15,358 nucleotides of DNA from positions 1-15,358 of the forward strand of contig USDD01000066.1 in assembly GCA_900553265.1 (NCBI GenBank), in the 5' to 3' direction. The position numbers and the translations under genes were made by a program. The stretch comes from an uncultured Eubacteriales bacterium. Its GTDB lineage: Bacteria; Bacillota; Clostridia; Christensenellales; Aristaeellaceae. Shown in pieces: positions 6,795-14,398 of this stretch. Within the stretch, counting starts at the first letter, position 1; each line of letters starts with the position of its first letter. The notes under the pieces were generated by a model. That model was not told where the DNA came from. It was given only the letters and a program-made list of their open reading frames with translations, and did no database searches.

Positions 6795-8819
6795 ATGGCT
6801 TCCTACAATTTAAACGAGGCCCTCAAAAAGAAGGCCGCGCCCAAGAAGGCCGCGCAGCAGGAGATCAAGCTGGACGACGTTTCCCGCGTCAAGGTGCTTT
6901 CCCCCGGCCGTCAGGTGTTCAAGCGCTTCATCCGCAACCGTCTGGCCGTGTTCGGCACGGTTCTGCTGCTGACCATGTTCGTGTTCTCGTTCATCGGCCC
7001 GCTGTTCTACGCCTACGGCCAGAAGCAGATCTTCTATAAGTATGACGCGCAGAACGTCAACTACGCGCTGGCCAAGGAGAACACCGCCTACACCGGCTAC
7101 GTCAGCGATCCCGCCGCGGAGGTGGATCGCGGCGTCGCCAGCATGATGAACACCAACATCAAGAAGATGGAGGCCGAGGGCCTCGATCGGCTGATGTATC
7201 TGGGCGGCGACGAGAAGTTCTACGCCGTGGATCGTCTGGGCGAGAGCATCTACACCCTAAGCCTCTGCGAGACCGAGAAGGTCGCCTCCTTCGGCGGCGG
7301 AGAGGTGCGCGTCGGCCTGCTGGACTCCGTCGGCAAAAAGATGGAGTTCGACGGCGAGACGCTGGGCGACGCGTTCATCGCCGCCGCGTCCAAGGCCTGC
7401 AAGGGCAAGGACGGCTCCTTCGAGTACGACGGCGCGACCTACACCTTCAAAAAGGCCGCCGGCAAGAAGTTTGAAATCTTCGGCAAGTCCGAGGGCTTCG
7501 TCTACGAGGGCGAGGCGCTCGCCCCCGAGTTTGAGGCCGCCGCGGAGACGACTCCCGACGGCGCGACCTTCGACTTCGGCGACAGCGAGTACGCCGTGTC
7601 GGGTCAGACGGTCTACCGCCTGGGCGAGTCCGCTCCGGCGATGGTCTACACCCGCTTCGTGCTGGACACCGTCAATCCCGGAACGACCATCTCCAACGAG
7701 TTCCGCTGCGCCGCGCTGCTGAATGCCTATACCACCGGAAAGTTCACCGCCGACGGCGCGGACTACACCATCCATGCCGACGGCGACGAGCTGTTCATCC
7801 GCGACGCTCAGGGCAATGACTACGCCGAGTTCAGCTCCTTCGTGGTGCGCCGCTACAACGGCGACGACACGATGGAATATGCGCTCAAGAATCAGGTGCG
7901 CGAGGCCATCGAGACCATGAAGGCCGCGGGCAGTCTGAACGCCTCCGTCACCTGCGCGCTGCCCCAGCAGAACGAGGTGGGCGAATACGCCTATGGCGAC
8001 GACGGCAGCCTGCTCTACAACGACACCGAGCTGAAGATCACCCAGAAGGACACGGGCGAATACGTCATCAACTGCGACCAGATCATCTACAAGATCGACA
8101 TGTACGCCTCCCCGTCCCTTCAGCATCTGCTGGGCACCGACGGCGACGGCTTCGACGTGCTGGCCCGCATCATGTACGGCGGCCGCATCTCGCTGATGGT
8201 CGGCTTCGTGGTCGTGTTCCTGGAGTGCTTCCTGGGCATCATCATGGGCGGCCTGGCCGGCTATTACGGCGGCTGGGTGGACAATCTCATCATGCGTCTG
8301 GTGGACGTGTTCTACTGTCTGCCGAGCATGCCCATCATGATTATTCTGGGCGCGATGATGGACGCCATGCGCATGGACACCTACGTCCGCCTGATCGTGA
8401 TGATGGCGGCGCTGGGCCTCATGGGCTGGGCGGGCGTGGCGCGCCTGGTGCGCGGCCAGATCCTGTCCCTGCGCGAGCAGGAGTTCATGGTGGCCACCGA
8501 GGCCACGGGCATCCGCGTCAACGCGCGCATCTTCCGCCATCTGGTTCCCAACGTCATGCCCCAGCTGATCGTCATCGCGACGATGGGCGTGGGCGGCACG
8601 ATTCTGACCGAGTCCACGCTGTCGTTCCTGGGCCTGGGCGTGAAGCATCCGCTGGCCACCTGGGGAACGATCATCAACTCCGTCTCGTCCGCGTCGGCCA
8701 TGGCGCACTATGCGTTCATCTGGATTCCCGTCGGACTGCTGATCTGCCTGACCGTCATCGCCTTCAACTTCGTCGGCGACGGCCTGCGCGACGCATACGA
8801 CCCGAAAGCCAAGCGATAA
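6795..8819 (+). CDS. Peptide ABC transporter permease, OppC/DppC-like, with a large extracytoplasmic insertion
   Basis: Second membrane subunit of the importer. Residues 1-50 are basic and cytoplasmic, ending in FKRFIRNRLAVFG, the usual OppC N-terminal element. TM1 spans about 51-73. In ordinary OppC/DppC (about 290-350 residues) the sequence soon reaches the motif HxLGTDxxGxDVLxRxxYGxRxSL; here that motif appears only at 444-467 (HLLGTDGDGFDVLARI and following), after some 365 residues. The transport core is otherwise intact: helices from about 466, YCLPSMPIMIILGA, the EAA loop at 561-589 (EQEFMVATEATGIR ... HLVPNVMP) and TESTLSFLGLGVKHP. By topology the inserted stretch should be outside the membrane; it contains repeats of about 50 residues (separate entry). 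The reading frame is continuous and codon use matches its neighbours, so this is one gene. AGGAGG at 6782-6787 sets the start. Confidence 0.93.
   Translation: MASYNLNEALKKKAAPKKAAQQEIKLDDVSRVKVLSPGRQVFKRFIRNRLAVFGTVLLLTMFVFSFIGPLFYAYGQKQIFYKYDAQNVNYALAKENTAYTGYVSDPAAEVDRGVASMMNTNIKKMEAEGLDRLMYLGGDEKFYAVDRLGESIYTLSLCETEKVASFGGGEVRVGLLDSVGKKMEFDGETLGDAFIAAASKACKGKDGSFEYDGATYTFKKAAGKKFEIFGKSEGFVYEGEALAPEFEAAAETTPDGATFDFGDSEYAVSGQTVYRLGESAPAMVYTRFVLDTVNPGTTISNEFRCAALLNAYTTGKFTADGADYTIHADGDELFIRDAQGNDYAEFSSFVVRRYNGDDTMEYALKNQVREAIETMKAAGSLNASVTCALPQQNEVGEYAYGDDGSLLYNDTELKITQKDTGEYVINCDQIIYKIDMYASPSLQHLLGTDGDGFDVLARIMYGGRISLMVGFVVVFLECFLGIIMGGLAGYYGGWVDNLIMRLVDVFYCLPSMPIMIILGAMMDAMRMDTYVRLIVMMAALGLMGWAGVARLVRGQILSLREQEFMVATEATGIRVNARIFRHLVPNVMPQLIVIATMGVGGTILTESTLSFLGLGVKHPLATWGTIINSVSSASAMAHYAFIWIPVGLLICLTVIAFNFVGDGLRDAYDPKAKR
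7347..7832 (+). repeat. Tandem repeats of about 50 residues in the OppC-like insertion
   Basis: Three units can be aligned by eye. Unit 1 is about residues 185-236, with GETLGDAFIAAASKA then GSFEYDGATYTF. Unit 2 is about 237-284, with GEALAPEFEAAAETT then ATFDFGDSEYAV. Unit 3 is about 294-346, with GTTISNEFRCAALLNA then GKFTADGADYTI. Each reads as a short alanine-rich helix followed by a beta hairpin with a F-x-x-D/G-x-x-x-Y-T/A pattern. More decayed copies may exist at about 113-155 (GGDEKFYAVDRLGES) and 360-433. Confidence 0.55.
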
Positions 8820-8832
8820 GGAGGGAAACGAA

Positions 8833-10014
<1,182 letters not shown>

Positions 10015-10015
10015 T

Positions 10016-11110
10016 ATGGCTGAAAACAAAGTGCGCGACGCATATCTCGGCTCCGGCTTCGACGGAGCGGAGAACGATCCGCAGTATCTGCTGGTGGTCA
10101 AGAACCTGAAGAAGTACTTCCCCATCAAGTCCAGCTTCTTCAAGATGACCGTCGGCAACGTCAAGGCGGTGGACGGCGCGTCGTTCAAGATCAAACGCGG
10201 CACCACCATGGGCCTCGTGGGCGAGTCCGGCTGCGGCAAGTCCACCATCGGCCGAACCATCCTGCGCCTGCAGGACAAGACCGATGGCGAGGTCTACTTC
10301 AACGGCAGGGAGATCTTCTCCATGTCCAAGGACGAGCTGCGCAAGGCCCGCCCGAATTTCCAGATCATCTTCCAGGATCCCTACTCCAGCCTTTCGCCGA
10401 GACTGCCCGTGGGCGAGATCATCGGCGAGGCGGTGCGCGAGCACGGCGTCGTGCCGCCCGACGAGTACGACGCCTATATCACCCGCGTCATGGAGGCCTG
10501 CGGCCTGCCCGAGTATTACAAGGGCCGCTATCCCCATGAGTTCTCCGGCGGCCAGCGCCAGAGAATCTGCATCGCCCGCGCGCTGGCGCTGAACCCCGAG
10601 TTCATCCTCTGCGACGAGCCGGTCTCCGCGCTGGACGTGTCCATTCAGGCGCAGATCATCAACCTGCTGCGGGATCTGCAGAAGCAGTTCGGCCTGACCT
10701 ACCTGTTCATCAGCCACGACCTGTCCGTCGTCGAGCACATCTCCGACACGGTGGGCGTGATGTATCTGGGCAACATGGTGGAGTTCGCGCCCACGGAGAA
10801 GCTCTACGCCCGGCCGATGCATCCCTACACCGAGGCGCTGTTCTCGGCCATCCCGGTGCCGGATCCCGACTACCGGATGAACCGAATCATCCTCGAGGGC
10901 AGCATCCCCTCGCCGGCCAACCCGCCGTCGGGCTGCAAGTTCCACACCCGCTGCCGCAAGTGCATGGAGCTGTGCAAGTACGTCCAGCCCGATTTCGCGG
11001 AGCTGGAGCCCGAGCATTTCTGCGCCTGCCATCTGTACAACTCCCCGGAGCGCAATCGCGAGCTGGAAGAGGTCATGCGCAGGGCCAGGGCCGAAGCGGA
11101 GAAGAAGTGA
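10016..11110 (+). CDS. Peptide ABC transporter ATP-binding protein, OppF/DppF-like
   Basis: Second ATPase subunit of the importer, 364 residues. Walker A GESGCGKS is at 69-76, Q-loop FQDPYSSLSP with Gln120, signature FSGGQRQR at 176-183, Walker B FILCDEP at 196-202 and the switch histidine in SHD at 234. The YFPIKSSFF segment (34-42) and YSSLSPR are characteristic of the OppF/DppF branch rather than OppD. The C-terminal region holds cysteines 307, 313, 316, 320, 336 and 338 (CKFHTRCRKCMELC), a possible metal site. GGAGG at 10002-10006 lies inside the end of the OppD-like gene, and the stop of that gene is one base from this ATG, so the two ATPases are tightly coupled. All functional residues are present. 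Confidence 0.95.
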   Translation: MAENKVRDAYLGSGFDGAENDPQYLLVVKNLKKYFPIKSSFFKMTVGNVKAVDGASFKIKRGTTMGLVGESGCGKSTIGRTILRLQDKTDGEVYFNGREIFSMSKDELRKARPNFQIIFQDPYSSLSPRLPVGEIIGEAVREHGVVPPDEYDAYITRVMEACGLPEYYKGRYPHEFSGGQRQRICIARALALNPEFILCDEPVSALDVSIQAQIINLLRDLQKQFGLTYLFISHDLSVVEHISDTVGVMYLGNMVEFAPTEKLYARPMHPYTEALFSAIPVPDPDYRMNRIILEGSIPSPANPPSGCKFHTRCRKCMELCKYVQPDFAELEPEHFCACHLYNSPERNRELEEVMRRARAEAEKK

Positions 11111-11117
11111 GGTTGGA

Positions 11118-11360
11118 ATGGCCAGAAAGACCTATGACGACGACGATGGACGCACCATTGTCGACATGAACGTGGAGGGCATGCCCTGGTATCGCCCGGA
11201 AAACCCCGACGGGCCGGCGAATCCCCCGGAGCAGCTGACCAAGGAGGAATCCCGCGCCGCCATGTGGGGCGCGCTGAAGGCCGCCCTGCTGGTGGCCGGA
11301 ATCTTCGCGCTGGGCTTCTTCCTGTTCATACTCTTCTGCGACAAAGTCTGGTTCAAATGA
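11118..11360 (+). CDS. Small single-pass membrane protein at the end of the peptide-transporter operon
   Basis: An 80-residue protein without a family name I can give. Residues 1-20 begin with an acidic run (DDDD at 7-10) and a compact motif GRTIVDMNVEGMPWY (11-25). A proline-rich linker (26-40) and a charged KEESR follow, then one hydrophobic helix at about 52-74 and a short end CDKVWFK. By the positive-inside rule the topology is uncertain, since charges are mixed on both sides. The start follows GTGAGG by about 9 bp, 7 bp after the stop of the OppF-like gene, and a terminator follows immediately, so it belongs to the operon. A role as an accessory or regulatory subunit of the transporter is an inference from position only. 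Confidence 0.75.
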   Translation: MARKTYDDDDGRTIVDMNVEGMPWYRPENPDGPANPPEQLTKEESRAAMWGALKAALLVAGIFALGFFLFILFCDKVWFK

Positions 11361-11403
11361 AAAAAGCCCGGCAGCTCCGATGGAGCCGCCGGGCTTTGCT
11401 TTG
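11361..11403. terminator. Bidirectional terminator between convergent operons
   Basis: Arms 11363-11378 and 11382-11397 pair through 15 of 16 positions (one A-C mismatch) with loop GAT. Reading + the tail is TTTGCTTT; reading - it is a run of six Us. It directly follows the stop of the 11118 gene and lies 3' of the - strand operon, so it can end both transcripts. Confidence 0.88.
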
Positions 11404-11413
11404 GGGAGATCAC

Positions 11414-11710
11414 TCATTTTTCGGTCGGGGGCTTTTCCTCATACTCCGGGAAAAAGCGGCAGAGGAGAAGAAATATAGCAATCGTCAATGTCCCACCGAG
11501 AAAGGCGTGAGTGAGATTTCGCGGGTTGTGGGCTTCGAGATGGAGAATCCGCAGCGCCCAAGTCCCCAGCGGGTCGGCGGCGCCTAAGACAAGCAGTAGG
11601 AGCAAGATGTTGCAAATCCTCTGGTTCCGCGAATTGCAGCGCACGACCTTCCCGCAATCCGGGCACTGCGTCCATTCGCTGGTTTTGACCTTGGAATGAG
11701 TACACTTCAT
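11414..11710 (-). CDS. Zinc-ribbon-like protein with two membrane helices, unknown function
   Basis: A 98-residue protein. The N-terminus has C3, H5, C16, C19 and C25, with TQCPDCGKVVRC as a probable zinc-ribbon knuckle. Hydrophobic segments lie at about 33-52 (rich in Leu) and 69-87, and the C-terminus is acidic and hydrophilic (EYEEKPPTEK). I do not recognise the family. Its ATG overlaps the stop of the upstream kinase-like gene in an ATGA arrangement (start at 11710, the other stop at 11709-11707), so translation is coupled. A longer reading of the same frame running back to about 12286 is antisense and out-of-frame noise within the kinase gene. Its partner gene suggests a shared but unknown process. 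Confidence 0.72.
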   Translation of the reverse strand: MKCTHSKVKTSEWTQCPDCGKVVRCNSRNQRICNILLLLLVLGAADPLGTWALRILHLEAHNPRNLTHAFLGGTLTIAIFLLLCRFFPEYEEKPPTEK

Positions 11711-12234
11711 GCGTTCTCGTCTCCTTTTCGCGCCGCTTTCACCCGCGCGGCGATTTCCTCGGCGACCTCGTCGGGCGAGAGGCGGGTCGTGTCCAGCAGT
11801 TCTCCGCCGGCGGCGCTGCAGCGCTTCAGGCGGTCGAGTGCGCTGGGAATTATGTCCTCGCCGCGCAGACCGCGGGCGATATCGCCGCGCAGCCGGGCGA
11901 CGAGGGCCTCCTCCGTGAGCGTCAGCGTGAAGCGATGGACGCGCACGCCCTCCAGCGGCAGGCGCGCAAGGAGCGCCTCCGCGATTTCCCGCTCGGGCAG
12001 CACCCAGCAGAACAGCACGCTTTCGAAATCCGGACAGCGGAGCAGATTGCTCAGCACCGCGGCGATGTTGTCCATGACCATGGCCTTCGCTGCGTCGGTG
12101 ACGCGAAACGGCTCCATGTCCCAGCACCAGTCGCCGTCCAGAAAGGCCGAGGGAGCCAGCAGCGGTTTGAGCTTCTGACAGACCGTGGTCTTGCCCGCGC
12201 CCATCGCGCCGCCGATGAGAATCAGTTTTTTCAT
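11707..12234 (-). CDS. P-loop nucleotide/small-molecule kinase-like protein (AAA_33 type)
   Basis: A 175-residue cytosolic protein. Walker A GGAMGAGKTT at 8-17 follows a hydrophobic strand LILI, as in small P-loop kinases (adenylate kinase, shikimate kinase and the AAA_33 group). FLDGDWCWDM (31-40) supplies acidic residues where such kinases bind substrate and magnesium. A strand VLFCWVLP (73-80) and arginines around 115-124 (RLRGDIARGLRGED) could form the lid. No sugar- or nucleotide-specific motif lets me name the substrate. The start is clear: GGAGGTG (complement of 12239-12245) and a good promoter at 12285-12312. First gene of a two-gene operon converging on the peptide transporter. Confidence 0.85.
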   Translation of the reverse strand: MKKLILIGGAMGAGKTTVCQKLKPLLAPSAFLDGDWCWDMEPFRVTDAAKAMVMDNIAAVLSNLLRCPDFESVLFCWVLPEREIAEALLARLPLEGVRVHRFTLTLTEEALVARLRGDIARGLRGEDIIPSALDRLKRCSAAGGELLDTTRLSPDEVAEEIAARVKAARKGDENA

Positions 12235-12244
12235 GCTGCACCTC

Positions 12245-12259
12245 CGCGGCGACGCCGCG
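12245..12259 (-). promoter_or_regulatory. 5'-UTR hairpin abutting the kinase ribosome binding site
   Basis: A perfect inverted repeat CGCGGCG-A-CGCCGCG spans 12245-12259. In the - strand mRNA it folds into a 6-bp GC stem with a 3-nt loop directly next to the GGAGGTG Shine-Dalgarno, so it may modulate ribosome access. Structure is seen; function is inferred. Confidence 0.35.
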
Positions 12260-12284
12260 CCGATTCTGCAAATCCTCTGTGAAC

Positions 12285-12312
12285 ATTATACCCGAAGCGG
12301 AAAATTCTGCAA
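12285..12312 (-). promoter_or_regulatory. SigmaA-type promoter for the - strand kinase operon
   Basis: On the - strand TTGCAG (complement of 12307-12312), a 16-bp spacer and a perfect TATAAT (complement of 12285-12290). The -10 ends about 50 bp before the kinase start codon. Confidence 0.75.
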
Positions 12313-12333
12313 GCCCCGGGCGGCGCGATGCGC

Positions 12334-12385
12334 ATTTAACGTATAACTAAAATAGATATACATGAAATACTTCTGTAATAACTTG
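12334..12385. other. AT-rich stretch in the 12235-12880 intergenic region
   Basis: This segment is clearly more AT-rich than its surroundings (for example GTATAACTAAAATAGATATA at 12341-12360). The gap as a whole holds no credible gene. Left to right it contains the kinase promoter, this AT-rich stretch, about 170 bp without recognisable structure, the DnaA-box-like cluster and the rhaB promoter. The stretch could be a duplex-unwinding element if the cluster is an origin, or simply promoter-type DNA. Confidence 0.4.
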
Positions 12386-12555
12386 CCCCGGTTTTGACAC
12401 GATTTTTGCGCACAATCGCCGCAGAATTGGGTGAAAAATGGACGGAAGAGCGGGGCAAATATCAAATTGTACCGGAGGATTCCCGGGGACTTTCACAGGA
12501 ACGTCACAATCTCCGGTGGATTGCGACGGAAAAGAGACGAACACAGACTGCGGTC

Positions 12556-12682
12556 TGTGGATAAAATTTGTGCATGAGCGGCGCAAAAAGTGGATAAATG
12601 GGGAAAAAGCCGTGGATAAAGGCTTTTTGACCCCAAAACCTGTGGATAACTATGTGGAAAGTGTGGAATAACCCGTGAATAA
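12556..12682 (+). promoter_or_regulatory. Cluster of seven DnaA-box-like nonamers
   Basis: All read in one orientation as versions of TGTGGATAA, the complement of the DnaA box TTATCCACA. Exact copies are at 12556-12564 and 12641-12649. One-mismatch copies are AGTGGATAA at 12589-12597 and CGTGGATAA at 12611-12619. Weaker copies are TGTGGAAAG at 12653-12661, TGTGGAATA at 12662-12670 and CGTGAATAA at 12674-12682. Such density is expected at oriC, at DnaA-titrating or reactivating sites, or at DnaA-regulated promoters. There is no dnaA or dnaN gene here. Confidence 0.65.
12604..12628. other. Hairpin with a DnaA-box-like sequence mostly in its loop
   Basis: AAAAAGCC at 12604-12611 pairs with GGCTTTTT at 12621-12628 around the 9-nt loop GTGGATAAA, which contains all but the first base of the third DnaA-like box. 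The GC part is short, so as a terminator it would be weak; it also reads as a hairpin with a U-tail on either strand. Confidence 0.45.
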
Positions 12683-12782
12683 CCCCGGAGAGCGCATGGT
12701 ATATACATTTTGCCCGCCTCGGAGATTATGCAGGACAATCTGCTTCCGGGGTCAGGATTTTACGAAATTTGACAAAGGCGAC

Positions 12783-12811
12783 TTGTCCATTCAAAAAATC
12801 CATGCTATACT
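12783..12811 (+). promoter_or_regulatory. SigmaA-type promoter of rhaB
   Basis: TTGTCC at 12783-12788, a 17-bp spacer and TATACT at 12806-12811, with TGC (12803-12805) as extended -10. A small inverted repeat GACAA (12771-12775) / TTGTC (12783-12787) overlaps the -35 and could be an operator, though arms of five bases are weak evidence. The leader to the ATG is about 65 nt. Confidence 0.72.
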
Positions 12812-12880
12812 ATACTAAACGTTTTATGGCAAGATGGCGCAGTCCCCGCGGCGCGCCGACAGCAAGAAAGGAAGAGGATT

Positions 12881-14362
12881 ATGTCTCAGCTGAATTTTCT
12901 GGGCTTCGACTTCGGCGCGTCCAGCGGCCGCGCCATGCTGGGTACCTTCGAAAACGGAAAGATGGAGATTCAGGAGATTCATCGCTTCTCCAACGATCCC
13001 GTGATGCTCTGCGGCAGGTTCGTCTGGGATTTGCCCCGGCTGGTGTATGAGATGAAGCAGGCGCTTCTGAAGCTGTCCCGCATGAACGTGAAGGTCTCGG
13101 GCATCGGCATCGACACCTGGGGCGTGGACTTCGGCCTGCTGGATAAGGACGGAAATCTGCTGGGCCTGCCGGTGCACTATCGCGACGCGCGCACCGAGGG
13201 CATGGCCGACGAGGTCTGCAAGGTCATCCCCCGGGAGGAGCTGTTCGGCCTGACGGGCATCGCCTTCAACCAGTTCAACACCCTCTTCCAGCTCTACGCC
13301 ATGAAGAAGGCCGGCGACCCCGCGCTGGAGATGGCCGACACGATGCTGTTCATGCCCGACCTGCTGGCCTATTTCCTGACGGGAAAGAAGGGCGTGGAGT
13401 ACACCATCGCGTCCACCAGCCAGCTGCTGGATCCCCGCACGCGGAACTGGAGCGAGGAGGTCTTCGAACGCCTCGGCCTTCCCAAGAAGCTGATGGGCAA
13501 AATCGAGCGCCCCGGCGCGCTGCGCGGCACACTGCTGCCCGACATCGCCAAAGAGTGCGGCGTGGACGAGATTCCCGTCTACTGCGTGGGCGGCCATGAC
13601 ACGGCCAGCGCCGTGGCGGCGGTGCCCGCGAAGGGCGGGGACTTCGCCTATCTGTCCTCCGGCACGTGGTCGCTGCTGGGCGTGCTCAGCGACGAGCCCA
13701 AGTGCGATGTGGCCGTGCTGGACGCGGGCTACACCAACGAGGGCGCGGTGGACGGCTCCATCCGCCTGCTGAAGAACATCATGGGTCTGTGGATCATTCA
13801 GGAGTGCAAGCGCGAGTGGGACCGCCGCGCGGACGCGGTGGGCTTCGCCGAGCTGGTGGAAATGGCCCGCAAAGCGCCGGAATTCAAGGCCGTCATCGAC
13901 GTGGACGATCCCTGCTTCCTCGCCCCCGGCGACATGCCCGCGCGCATTCAGGAGTACTGCCGCAGAACCGGCCAGCCCGTGCCCGAGGGACGCGGCGAGA
14001 TCTCCCGCGTGATCTACGAGGGCCTCGCGCTGAAGTATCGCTGGGCCATCGAGCGTCTGGAGAAGGACATTCTGCACAAGGCCATCCCGGTGCTGCACAT
14101 CGTGGGCGGCGGCAGCAACAACCTGCTGCTGAACCAGTTCACCGCCGACGCGCTCAAGCGCGACGTGGTGGCCGGCCCCGGCGAGGGCACCGTCATCGGA
14201 AATCTGCTGGTGCTGGCCCAGGCCGCGGGCGCGGTGTGCGGCCGCGAGGAGATGAGCGCCGTGGTGGAGCGCTCCTTCGACACGAAAACCTACACCCCCG
14301 GCGCGGACGCGGACAAGTGGGACGCGGCCTACGCCCGCTATCTGAAGCTGATCGAAAAGTGA
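12881..14362 (+). CDS. rhaB: Rhamnulokinase (FGGY carbohydrate kinase)
   Basis: Cytosolic kinase that uses ATP to make L-rhamnulose 1-phosphate in rhamnose catabolism. The 493-residue length is typical. Landmarks in order: FLGFDFGASSGRAML (6-20, first phosphate loop), GIDTWGVDFGLLD (76-88), VHYRDART (98-105), GGHDTASAVAAVP (237-249, with Asp240 as the expected catalytic base), YLSSGTWSLLG (257-267), NEGAVDGSIRLLKNIMGLW (286-304, a rhamnulokinase-type stretch), HIVGGGSNNLLLNQF (406-420, adenosine loop) and GTVIGNLLVLAQAAGA (436-451). All appear intact. GGAAGAGG lies a few bases before ATG 12881. No rhaA, rhaD, rhaM, transporter or regulator is in this window, so it is separated from its usual partners. 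It has its own promoter and is followed closely by mrnC. A related rhamnulokinase-like FGGY kinase with another ketose substrate cannot be excluded. Confidence 0.9.
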   Translation: MSQLNFLGFDFGASSGRAMLGTFENGKMEIQEIHRFSNDPVMLCGRFVWDLPRLVYEMKQALLKLSRMNVKVSGIGIDTWGVDFGLLDKDGNLLGLPVHYRDARTEGMADEVCKVIPREELFGLTGIAFNQFNTLFQLYAMKKAGDPALEMADTMLFMPDLLAYFLTGKKGVEYTIASTSQLLDPRTRNWSEEVFERLGLPKKLMGKIERPGALRGTLLPDIAKECGVDEIPVYCVGGHDTASAVAAVPAKGGDFAYLSSGTWSLLGVLSDEPKCDVAVLDAGYTNEGAVDGSIRLLKNIMGLWIIQECKREWDRRADAVGFAELVEMARKAPEFKAVIDVDDPCFLAPGDMPARIQEYCRRTGQPVPEGRGEISRVIYEGLALKYRWAIERLEKDILHKAIPVLHIVGGGSNNLLLNQFTADALKRDVVAGPGEGTVIGNLLVLAQAAGAVCGREEMSAVVERSFDTKTYTPGADADKWDAAYARYLKLIEK

Positions 14363-14398
14363 GGAAGAAAACGCCGAGAGCCGACCGCTCCCGGCGCA
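14361..14398 (+). promoter_or_regulatory. Split ribosome binding site of mrnC with intervening hairpin
   Basis: The 20 bases before ATG 14399 hold no Shine-Dalgarno. GAGGAAG sits at 14361-14367, overlapping the rhaB stop. Between them a hairpin pairs 14372-14381 with 14387-14396 (9 bp, one A-C mismatch). If folded, the effective distance from Shine-Dalgarno to ATG falls to about 6 nt. Confidence 0.45.

Noticed and set aside
6795..8819. Gene fusion or frameshift artefact to explain the oversized OppC-like protein
   Set aside because: One uninterrupted frame with both the normal N-terminus and normal core of a single permease; the extra part has no start, stop or known domain of its own.
12394..12422. 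Promoter from the perfect TTGACA at 12394-12399
   Set aside because: The bases at the correct distance (about 12416-12422) are GC-rich and do not resemble a -10.
12438..12671. 77-codon + strand frame across the DnaA-box cluster
   Set aside because: No Shine-Dalgarno, no family similarity, rich in Gly/Thr/Lys with repeated VDK/VDN derived from the nonamers; the DNA is better explained as a protein-binding region.
12556..12682. CRISPR array or other regular repeat array
   Set aside because: Spacing of the nonamers (33, 22, 30, 12, 9, 12 bp) is irregular and repeats are only nine bases long.
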